Origin: Nitrososphaerales archaeon TH5894
GTDB lineage: Archaea > Thermoproteota > Nitrososphaeria > Nitrososphaerales > Nitrososphaeraceae
Length of the DNA stretch: 14,297 nt
Reading direction: 5' to 3'
Assembly: GCA_014523485.1 (NCBI GenBank)
Contig: JAATVK010000099.1
Span: 1-14,297, forward strand
The notes under the pieces were generated by a model, which was given only the letters and a program-made list of their open reading frames with translations, searched no databases and had not been told where the DNA came from. This document shows, piece after piece, positions 7,389-12,787 of the stretch. The first letter of the stretch is position 1; each line of letters starts with the position of its first letter. Both the position numbers and the translations under genes were made by a program.

Positions 7389-7799
7389 TCAATTATTATG
7401 ATTTAAAATCGAATTTAATTTGGTAATTAAGGTAGACATACTAACAGGCTTACTTATAAAGTCTATAACATCCACCGAAGGGATAACCTTACTGAATTCA
7501 TCCTTATTTATTTCAAAGGCAGTTATAAATACTATTTTCATATTTGGATTACTTTCCTTTATTCGTCTATATAATTCAAATCCATTAATCTTAGGCATTC
7601 TAATATCTGTAAGGACTAAATCATAATATTCATCTGAATTATCCTTCAGAGATTCCAAAGCTGATTCTGCATCAATGAACGTTTCTACTTGAAACCGGTT
7701 CTTAGATTCAAGCCCCCTTTTTACAATAGATAAAATATCTCTTTCATCATCAACAACCATTATCCTCGGCGGTATTTTAGTAGTTTTGGAAAGGTTCAC
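7389..7799 (-). CDS. Single-domain response regulator (CheY-like receiver)
   Basis: A 136-aa protein consisting only of a phosphoacceptor receiver domain. Seen: acidic pocket D17-D18-E19 after the first strand (RIMVVDDE), phosphorylation site D65 in LVLTDIRMP, switch T93 in FITAFE and conserved K117 in ISKPVS. All catalytic positions are present, so it should accept phosphate from a histidine kinase. No output domain is attached and no kinase gene is in the window, so it likely works by protein contact or as a relay. The start is GTG 7799; the only nearby ATG (M14) would cut into the first beta strand. Divergent from the pentapeptide-repeat gene across a ~137-nt region. Two-component proteins occur in only some archaeal lineages. 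Confidence 0.93.
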   Translation of the reverse strand: MNLSKTTKIPPRIMVVDDERDILSIVKRGLESKNRFQVETFIDAESALESLKDNSDEYYDLVLTDIRMPKINGFELYRRIKESNPNMKIVFITAFEINKDEFSKVIPSVDVIDFISKPVSMSTLITKLNSILNHNN

Positions 7800-7908
7800 G
7801 CCTATTTTATTTATGAGTTCCTACTAAAAATGTTATCTATTCCATAAGTGAGTAATCATTACTTAATAATAAGTTAGAAAAAATCCCCAAGTCTTGATAT
7901 GTAATATT

Positions 7909-7916
7909 GATATATC
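7909..7916 (+). promoter_or_regulatory. Putative TATA box for the pentapeptide-repeat gene
   Basis: GATATATC centred about 24 nt before ATG 7937, the expected distance for a leaderless archaeal mRNA. It overlaps the alternative in-frame TTG at 7907 and so argues for the ATG start. Confidence 0.45.
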
Positions 7917-7936
7917 CAGAGTTTACTTTTTATTCA

Positions 7937-8419
7937 ATGAGTAATTTAAATAGAAAAGGAATTGAACTTCTTAATACTGAAAAAATAAATGAATTTAATA
8001 GATTTCGAATGGAAAATCTCACCTTTAAACTCGATTTAAACAACCAAGATTTTTCTGGAAAAAATCTTTCCTCTGCTTTTCTGAATGGAGCCATTTGCAA
8101 TAATACGAATTTTTCTAATTGTATTTTAAAAAAAACCAACTTAGTCCAAGCTGAACTTAATAATTCTAATTTTGACAATTGTGATCTCACAGATACCTTA
8201 TTCATGTATGCCGAGATGAATGAATGTACATTAAGAAATTGTAAAATGAATAGATCGAATTTCATGTGGGCAAATTTACAAAATTCAGATTTGAGTAATA
8301 GTACGCTTACAAATACAATTTTTATAGAAGCGAATTTACAACATAGCATCTTAGACGCTTTAAATAGAAATAATGCTTATATTAAATCCGCAAAAATAGA
8401 ATTTACCTTATGGAAATAA
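7937..8419 (+). CDS. Pentapeptide-repeat protein
   Basis: A 160-aa protein whose residues ~30-150 follow the A(D/N)LXX pentapeptide pattern that folds into a right-handed quadrilateral beta helix. Visible units include DLNNQDFSGKNLSSAFLNGA, NFSNC, NLVQA, NFDNC, NFMWA, NLQNS, DLSNS and NLQHS, with F/L at the central position of nearly every unit. The N-terminal segment (GIELLNTEKINEFNRFR) is the short helix-like cap often seen ahead of such repeats. Family roles range from DNA mimicry and gyrase protection to unknown functions, so none is assigned. Many repeats use Asn in place of Asp, and four Cys-ending turns (NC) are notable. ATG 7937 is chosen over TTG 7907 because a TATA-like box covers the TTG. 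Divergent from the receiver gene. Confidence 0.9.
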   Translation: MSNLNRKGIELLNTEKINEFNRFRMENLTFKLDLNNQDFSGKNLSSAFLNGAICNNTNFSNCILKKTNLVQAELNNSNFDNCDLTDTLFMYAEMNECTLRNCKMNRSNFMWANLQNSDLSNSTLTNTIFIEANLQHSILDALNRNNAYIKSAKIEFTLWK

Positions 8420-8654
8420 AGAATATCGTAATCATGTACTAACTTTAGGTTATTGTTAATTACACCCAATTTTTATTTCAAGATATAGAACTCTCAATAG
8501 ATCCTCCCCTGACGAAAATATTTTACAAAAAATTTTAACATTCAAAAATAGAATATAATTGAAATTACATAAATGTGCCCTTGAATCACTAACATTTGTT
8601 GAGTAGGATAAAATGATAAGAAAAATTAAGGCCGTACTGACGAATAACTAAAAG
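8420..8654. other. Intergenic region without a recognised gene
   Basis: Between the pentapeptide-repeat gene and the apt promoter. It holds only very short ORFs on either strand (11 codons from 8613 plus, about 16 on minus), a T-rich stretch near 8470-8479 that may terminate the upstream gene, and AT-rich DNA. No tRNA, box C/D pair or convincing hairpin was found by eye. Confidence 0.6.
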
Positions 8655-8665
8655 TTTATATAAAA
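8655..8665 (+). promoter_or_regulatory. Putative TATA box for apt-mtaP operon
   Basis: TTTATATAAAA is the best TATA-like match in the window. It predicts transcription starting near 8685, downstream of the ATG at 8671 and upstream of the ATG at 8713. It therefore favours 8713 as the apt start. Confidence 0.5.
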
Positions 8666-8712
8666 TTTTTATGATAAGAGGAAGTTTTTTATATGCTAAG
8701 ATCGGTTCTCTG

Positions 8713-9255
8713 ATGTTGCAGGACCATCAGATAAATTGGAAATCTTTAATTACAAACTTTAATGATTTTCCTAAAAAAGGAGTTATTTTCAGAGATGTAA
8801 ATCCATTGTTCAGGAATGCTGCTGCAATACAAGCAATTGCTAAACAGTTAATTCATCAAGAGGAATTGTCAAAAATTGATTATATAGCAGGTATTGAGTC
8901 TAGAGGATTTACTGTAGCAGCCTTATTAGCGAAAAATTTTAACAAGGGAATTATACTTGTAAGAAAGGTTGGTAAGCTTCCCGGTAAAACAATGAAAAAA
9001 AAGTATAATATTGAATATGGTAGTTCAATAATTGAAATACAAGAGGAGGCAATAAAAAAAGGTCAAAATATTTTAATTGCTGATGACCTAATTGCTACAG
9101 GTGGCACTGCCAATGCAACTGCTGAATTAATTGAGGAGATGGGAGCAAAAGTTTTTGGTTTTGCAGTGATTATAGAATTGGTATATCTAAAAGGAGCAGA
9201 AATTTTAAGAAATAAAGGTTACGAGGTTCGTTCATTGGTGAAATATTATGATTAA
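8713..9255 (+). CDS. apt: Adenine phosphoribosyltransferase
   Basis: Cytosolic purine-salvage enzyme: adenine plus PRPP gives AMP and pyrophosphate. The 180-aa product has the APRT pattern: DFPKKGVIFRDVNPLF at 18-33, IESRGF at 61-66, VRKVGKLPG at 83-91, EYG at 101-103 and the PRPP-binding loop ILIADDLIATGGTA at 120-133. Length matches bacterial and archaeal APRT (about 170-185 aa). ATG 8713 is preferred over ATG 8671, because the 14 extra residues match nothing in the family and the longer start lies upstream of the transcription start predicted from the TATA box. Its last 8 nt overlap the MTA phosphorylase gene, which produces adenine, so the two are surely co-transcribed and probably translationally coupled. 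Confidence 0.95.
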   Translation: MLQDHQINWKSLITNFNDFPKKGVIFRDVNPLFRNAAAIQAIAKQLIHQEELSKIDYIAGIESRGFTVAALLAKNFNKGIILVRKVGKLPGKTMKKKYNIEYGSSIIEIQEEAIKKGQNILIADDLIATGGTANATAELIEEMGAKVFGFAVIIELVYLKGAEILRNKGYEVRSLVKYYD

Positions 9256-10057
9256 AAATTTAAAATATAGTTCAACTATAGGCATTATTGGTGGAACAGG
9301 TATTTATGACTCTAATATTTTTAACGTCATAGATGAAATTAAAATTAATACTCCGTATGGAGAGACATCTGATAGAATAACAATTTGTACATATCAAGAG
9401 AAAAAAATAGCATTCATTCCTCGTCATGGAAAAAATCATAGACATCCTCCTCACAAAGTTAACTACCGAGCAAATATTTGGGCTCTCAATGAACTTGGTG
9501 TTAAAGTAATACTCGCACCATCGGCTGTAGGAAGTCTGAAATCACAATATGGACCAGGGGATCTAGTATTACCTGATCAGTATATAGATTTCACAAAAAA
9601 AAGAGAATATACATTTTATGATGGTCCAGTAGTTTGCCATATTTCTCAATCTGATCCATTTTGTCCTAATTTGAGAGAAACTATTATAACAGATTTAAAA
9701 TATTTAGGTTTTAAGTTTCATCCATTAGGAACCTATATTTGTATAGAAGGTCCAAGATTTTCTACTAAAGCTGAATCTAATTACTATAGAACATTACTTA
9801 AAGCTGATATAATAGGAATGACCTTAATTCCCGAATGCATATTAGCTAAAGAAATGAAGATGTGTTATGTGTCCATTTCTACAGTAACTGATTATGATGT
9901 TTGGGCTGAAATCACTGTAAATTCAAAGGAAATAATTGAAACATTAAATAAAAATGTTGATAAAACTAAAAAATTGTTACTAACAATTATACCCAAAATA
10001 AAAGAAGACAGAAATTTATGTAATTGTTCTAACTCGTTAGAAAATGCATTAGTATAA
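9248..10057 (+). CDS. S-methyl-5'-thioadenosine phosphorylase (PNP/MTAP family 2)
   Basis: Phosphorolyses methylthioadenosine to adenine and methylthioribose-1-phosphate. The 269-aa product shows GIIGGTGIYD at 12-21 (phosphate loop), PYGETSDR at 36-43, IPRHGKNHRHPPHKVNYRAN at 57-76, SAVGSL at 92-97, GPGDLVLPDQYID at 102-114, IEGPRFST at 166-173, IGMT at 189-192 and TDYDVW at 214-219. The TDYD aspartates favour a 6-amino purine, as in MTAP, over a 6-oxo purine. A Cys-Asn-Cys (C258-C260) sits near the C-terminus, at a position resembling the CXC motif of archaeal thermophile homologues. ATG 9248 lies inside the apt stop region, so coupling is likely. Adenine passes to Apt and the sugar phosphate to MtnA (2631-3683). 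The tail after 250 is variable. Confidence 0.94.
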   Translation: MIKNLKYSSTIGIIGGTGIYDSNIFNVIDEIKINTPYGETSDRITICTYQEKKIAFIPRHGKNHRHPPHKVNYRANIWALNELGVKVILAPSAVGSLKSQYGPGDLVLPDQYIDFTKKREYTFYDGPVVCHISQSDPFCPNLRETIITDLKYLGFKFHPLGTYICIEGPRFSTKAESNYYRTLLKADIIGMTLIPECILAKEMKMCYVSISTVTDYDVWAEITVNSKEIIETLNKNVDKTKKLLLTIIPKIKEDRNLCNCSNSLENALV

Positions 10058-10068
10058 TAACTCGTTGA

Positions 10069-10082
10069 TTTTATTTTTTTAT
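10069..10082 (+). terminator. T-rich terminator after the apt-MTAP operon
   Basis: A T-rich stretch broken by a single A in its middle, starting 12 nt after the MTAP stop in the 46-nt gap to the convergent gene. It fits archaeal T-tract termination. No stable GC hairpin precedes it. Confidence 0.5.
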
Positions 10083-10103
10083 TAATTATAAATAACATAT
10101 CAT

Positions 10104-10403
10104 TTATTTAGGTAATTTCATATTTTGAGGAAGATTGACATCTCCTTCAATTAACTTTCTTTGTATAGTCAATTGCAGTTTTTCTGGATCAATTTCCATT
10201 TTTGTTAATTTGTTAATTGATGAAGTCGATAATTTTATGCTGATATTATGTCCTCCAATTCTCCCAAATGCAATAGCAGAGAATCTGAAACTTTTATTTT
10301 TAACAACAAAATAACCTGTCAATTTACTTGCAACTTCTCCTCCAGACGAATTATTTATAAAGACATCTACTTTAAGTTCGTCGTTATCTCCCAATCTATA
10401 CAT
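10104..10403 (-). CDS. Small hypothetical protein, last gene of a three-gene cluster
   Basis: A 99-aa soluble protein not recognised as a known family. The first ~65 residues alternate hydrophobic and polar positions (KVDVFIN, GYFVVKNKSFRFSAIAFGRIGGHNISIKL), suggesting a small beta sheet or barrel. The C-terminal third is helical (DPEKLQLTIQRKLIEG) and ends in NLPQNMKLPK. No membrane segment or cysteines. The start ATG 10403 is 3 nt after the stop of the upstream gene (10407-10820), so both are translated from one mRNA. Downstream, the convergent MTAP operon ends 46 nt away. The tight spacing suggests the two unknown proteins work together. Confidence 0.75.
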   Translation of the reverse strand: MYRLGDNDELKVDVFINNSSGGEVASKLTGYFVVKNKSFRFSAIAFGRIGGHNISIKLSTSSINKLTKMEIDPEKLQLTIQRKLIEGDVNLPQNMKLPK

Positions 10404-10406
10404 GGC

Positions 10407-10820
10407 TTATAACTCTTTTGTAATTTCGATACTCCGATTTATGTTACTTTCAACAAGAAAATTCCACCAATCATTATCGATTATTTGGTAATTTTTTACA
10501 TTTGTATTAATAATTGTCTCATCATCGGTATCATAGAATTTGAAAGTTCCTTCTTCTAAAATTTTAATTAGTTTCCATCTATCTTTACCAATACGATTTC
10601 TATTTATGGCAACTGCCCATTTGTTTCCTTTTTCTATTTTTGGCATACCTATATATTCTGCTATATCTAATATTCCTAATCTTTTTTCTTCACAGAAAAG
10701 TTCCTTAGTGATGACGCTCCTCCAGACATCTATTGCGCCTATAGTTTTACCCTTCTCATTTATATTAATTACACCAAAATAAACTATCTTGTCATCTGTT
10801 TTAGACTGATTTTCACTCAT
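10407..10820 (-). CDS. Hypothetical protein, middle gene of a three-gene cluster
   Basis: A 137-aa soluble protein, family not recognised. The sequence begins with a polar tail, then IVYFGVININEKGKTIGAIDVWRS (about 12-35), a strand-rich region, followed by mixed helix and strand and an aromatic-rich C-terminal part (FKFYDTDDE, IDNDWWNF). No catalytic motif, cysteine cluster or membrane helix stands out. ATG 10820 is used; a TAAGGAGAAA element lies 17 nt upstream, overlapping the stop of the winged-helix gene, but this is too far for an ordinary ribosome site. It is 24 nt from the upstream gene and 3 nt from the downstream gene, so it is part of one transcription unit with them. Confidence 0.77.
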   Translation of the reverse strand: MSENQSKTDDKIVYFGVININEKGKTIGAIDVWRSVITKELFCEEKRLGILDIAEYIGMPKIEKGNKWAVAINRNRIGKDRWKLIKILEEGTFKFYDTDDETIINTNVKNYQIIDNDWWNFLVESNINRSIEITKEL

Positions 10821-10844
10821 AGAAAATTATATTTTTATTTCTCC

Positions 10845-11201
10845 TTATTTAGTTCTTGCAGCCTCAAATGGTTGTTCTAGTATGACTGCAAGATTATCAA
10901 TAACGGTATTTTTTTTCCAGGGAATATTCTTTTCTAAACACAATCTCTTATATCTATTTATTATAGCAAATCTAGGATGGTAGGATTCAAATAAATTTTT
11001 CGAATATTCAATTATCATATTTTTTTTAATTAATGATTCTATAATTTCTCTACACTGGGATTTATCTAAATTCAACTCTAATGATATCTGGTCAATCTTC
11101 AACATACCTTGGTTTATTATAAGAAGAAATATTTTAGTTTCTAGGTTCGAAAGTTGAAGGTCTGTATTAAATATAGTATAATATTTAGAATTTAAAAACA
11201 A
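10845..11201 (-). CDS. Winged-helix (TrmB/MarR-like) DNA-binding protein
   Basis: A 118-aa protein whose residues ~17-70 form a winged helix-turn-helix: LSNLETKIFLLIINQG (17-32), KIDQISLELNLDKSQCREIIESLIKKNMIIEYSK (35-68). The pattern 'start helix, HTH, recognition helix, wing' and the following YHPRFAIINRYKRLCLE (74-90) are like TrmB-family N-termini, without the sugar-binding domain. The C-terminal 30 residues are unassigned. Likely role: transcription regulator of this cluster, possibly of itself, which is inference. The start is TTG 11201. A TATA-like box about 30 nt upstream and a purine-rich AAGGAG 12 nt upstream support it, though both cannot be used in the usual way at once. It is the first gene of a three-gene minus-strand cluster. 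Confidence 0.78.
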   Translation of the reverse strand: MFLNSKYYTIFNTDLQLSNLETKIFLLIINQGMLKIDQISLELNLDKSQCREIIESLIKKNMIIEYSKNLFESYHPRFAIINRYKRLCLEKNIPWKKNTVIDNLAVILEQPFEAARTK

Positions 11202-11224
11202 TAGAAGACTTTCTCCTTAATCTA

Positions 11225-11236
11225 AAATAAATATTT
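11225..11236 (-). promoter_or_regulatory. Putative TATA box of the winged-helix gene cluster, flanked by a short inverted repeat
   Basis: AAATATTTATTT on the minus strand, centred about 30 nt before TTG 11201. It sits between AATCTAA (11219-11225) and TTAGATT (11249-11255), a 7-bp inverted repeat that could be an operator. Both elements are AT-rich and may be chance. Confidence 0.3.
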
Positions 11237-11277
11237 CTTATTCTAACATTAGATTTTTAGATTTACAAAAATATGAA

Positions 11278-11694
11278 TTATAATTTTTTTAAAAATTTAT
11301 AACCTTCAGTGAGGATTTCTTTAGATTTTTTATAAGTAAGTCTTTTTAAAGCGCTTTCATAGTGGTCCCATACGAAATCTGTATGCTCGGATGACAACAC
11401 AACATCTTTGGAATTGGTTCTTGCTAAAAAATAGACTACTTTTTTGGAGATCAACTGATTATGACGTAGGTATTTATAGGAAATTTCTTTCACAAAACCA
11501 TCGATAAAATTAAGGTCGCTAATACCTGTCTCTTCTTTAATTTCCCTTCTTATAGTTTCTATATAATTTTCTCCCCTTTCTTTATTTCCTTTTGGAAAAT
11601 CCCAATGTCCAGAGAAATAATGTAATAGAAGAAATATTATTTGTTGATTATCGATACAATACAATAATGCTCCACAAGAAAATTCGGTTCTCAA
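11278..11694 (-). CDS. NUDIX hydrolase (Ap4A-hydrolase-like)
   Basis: A 138-aa single-domain NUDIX protein that hydrolyses a nucleoside diphosphate linked to another group. The complete Nudix box is present: G36, E42, R50-E51, E54-E55 and G57, i.e. GNKERGE...RREIKEETGI. The segment before it (HWDFPKGNKERGE) and the small size resemble diadenosine tetraphosphate hydrolases, but a pyrophosphatase acting on another substrate is possible. The start is TTG 11694. GGTGAT at 11698-11703, complementary to the 3' end of archaeal 16S rRNA, lies at correct spacing (5 nt from GGTG) and decides this start. It follows uppS and the 51-aa ORF on the same strand with short gaps, so it is probably one operon. 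A link to polyprenyl-phosphate or sugar-nucleotide metabolism is inference. Confidence 0.92.
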   Translation of the reverse strand: MRTEFSCGALLYCIDNQQIIFLLLHYFSGHWDFPKGNKERGENYIETIRREIKEETGISDLNFIDGFVKEISYKYLRHNQLISKKVVYFLARTNSKDVVLSSEHTDFVWDHYESALKRLTYKKSKEILTEGYKFLKKL

Positions 11695-11697
11695 AAA

Positions 11698-11703
11698 ATC
11701 ACC
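11698..11703 (-). promoter_or_regulatory. Shine-Dalgarno site GGTGAT for the NUDIX gene
   Basis: GGTGAT on the minus strand, 3 nt before the TTG codon. It matches the anti-SD core ATCACC and identifies the non-ATG start of the NUDIX gene. It also suggests the gene is an internal operon member with leadered translation. Confidence 0.55.
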
Positions 11704-11717
11704 ATCAAAACTTCAAG

Positions 11718-11873
11718 TTATTTAATACTATTATCTGAAGATTCATTATCTGACGAATGCTCTATGAATTGTATCGGTAAGTAATCATGTATATCCAACC
11801 ATTCCTCCTCATCCATAAAATAGTTACAATACCATTTTTTCAAATGAGGATCATAAAACCCATGTTCATGCAT
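11718..11873 (-). CDS. 51-aa small protein between uppS and the NUDIX gene
   Basis: A complete ATG-to-TAA frame of 51 codons plus stop. The product starts MHEHGFYDPHLKKWYCNYFM, continues with an acidic DEEEWLDIHDYLPIQFIEH (21-39), and ends in a polar, Ser/Asp/Asn-rich tail. It is rich in aromatics and acids, with no membrane segment and only one cysteine. It fills the gap between uppS (41 nt upstream) and the NUDIX gene (23 nt downstream) on the same strand, the expected place for an operon member. No Shine-Dalgarno site is visible before its ATG. A protein-like composition (five Trp/Tyr-type residues in 20, alternating charge) rather than random AT-rich translation makes it plausible. Function unknown; possibly a partner of UppS or the NUDIX enzyme. 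Confidence 0.6.
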   Translation of the reverse strand: MHEHGFYDPHLKKWYCNYFMDEEEWLDIHDYLPIQFIEHSSDNESSDNSIK

Positions 11874-11914
11874 TTGATAAAGAGAGAATTAATGGGTTAT
11901 TTTTAGTTAATAGT

Positions 11915-12727
11915 TTATTTTCCAAATCTCCTGATACGATTCTGGTAAGTCCTTATAGCACGCATAAAATCAATTTTCCTGAACTCTGGCCAAAAAACAT
12001 CCATAAATACCAATTCGCTATAAGCACTTTGCCAAAGTAAAAAACCACTTAATCTTTTTTCACCAGAAGTTCGAAGAATTAGGTCCGGGTCCGATTGTGG
12101 AAGATGAGATGTATAGAGACATGATTCAATGATCTTTTTATTAATATCATTAACTTTTAATTTGCCAGCACTAACCAAAGCTGCGATTTTTTTTATAGCA
12201 TCTACTAACTCTTGTTGTCCACCATATGCCACAGCTATATTTAAAAACATTGAATTATATGAGGAAGTTTCTTCTTCTAAGATTTTTAGTATTTGTTGTA
12301 ATTTTTTAGGTAATAATTCTACATTACCTATAGCCTTAATTTTCATCTTTCTTTTATGAATTCTGTTATCATCTCTAAGTTTTGTTAATTTTTTATTTAA
12401 TAAATTATAAATGTTAGTTAATTCCTCATTTTCCCTTTCGAGGTTTTCATTCGAAAGTACATACACAGTAGTAATTTTTATTTCTAAATCATATATCCAG
12501 TTTAACAATTCTTCTGCTTTCTCGGCACCTATGAAGTGCGCTTTGTCAATTCCAAAAAAATGGTATTTAGCCCATCTTCTATTTCCATCTAAAATAATAG
12601 CGATATGATTTGGTAAGGGATCTCTTGATACTTGAGACTCCAACCATCTTTCATAAATTTTATATATACCAGATAATTTAAATAGTAAATCAAACAAAGC
12701 TTGACTAGAAAAATTTATGATTTTCAT
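11915..12727 (-). CDS. uppS: cis-Prenyltransferase (polyprenyl diphosphate synthase, UppS type)
   Basis: Membrane-associated enzyme that adds isopentenyl units in cis to make the long polyprenyl diphosphate, which in archaea becomes the dolichyl/polyprenyl carrier for N-glycosylation and surface glycans. The 270-aa product has the whole family signature: HIAIILDGNRRWAK at 41-54 with catalytic D47 and G48-N49-R50-R51, the GIDKAHFIGAEKAEEL helix at 59-74, YVLSNENLER at 89-98, and DPDLILRTSGEKRLSGFLLWQ at 213-233 with R219 and E222. The ~38-residue N-terminal helix (IYKIYERWLESQV) is typical of archaeal/eukaryotic-style members. Start ATG 12727. It is 60 nt downstream of the DUF373 gene on the same strand and is followed by the 51-aa ORF and NUDIX gene, so it likely belongs to an operon. 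Confidence 0.95.
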   Translation of the reverse strand: MKIINFSSQALFDLLFKLSGIYKIYERWLESQVSRDPLPNHIAIILDGNRRWAKYHFFGIDKAHFIGAEKAEELLNWIYDLEIKITTVYVLSNENLERENEELTNIYNLLNKKLTKLRDDNRIHKRKMKIKAIGNVELLPKKLQQILKILEEETSSYNSMFLNIAVAYGGQQELVDAIKKIAALVSAGKLKVNDINKKIIESCLYTSHLPQSDPDLILRTSGEKRLSGFLLWQSAYSELVFMDVFWPEFRKIDFMRAIRTYQNRIRRFGK

Positions 12728-12787
12728 TTAATATTTTTCTTTAAATCATAAAGTGTTTAATACTTATTTATTTTGTTTCCCTGGATA

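Noticed and set aside
7907..7936. TTG start of the pentapeptide-repeat gene
   Set aside because: It overlaps the TATA-like box GATATATC at 7909-7916.
7930..8349. 139-aa minus-strand ORF opposite the pentapeptide-repeat gene
   Set aside because: Shadow of the repeat codons; its sequence has no coherent family pattern while the plus strand has regular pentapeptides.
8613..8648. Box C/D-like elements (ATGATAA and CTGA) in the intergenic region before apt
   Set aside because: The C-box match is imperfect and no D'/C' pair or terminal stem is present.
8613..8648. 11-codon ORF before apt, possible leader peptide
   Set aside because: No ribosome site, no enriched codon, and no attenuator-like hairpin; archaeal attenuation of this kind is not expected.
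8671..8712. Longer apt start at ATG 8671
   Set aside because: The 14 extra residues do not match APRT N-termini, and the start lies upstream of the transcription start expected from the TATA box at 8655-8665.
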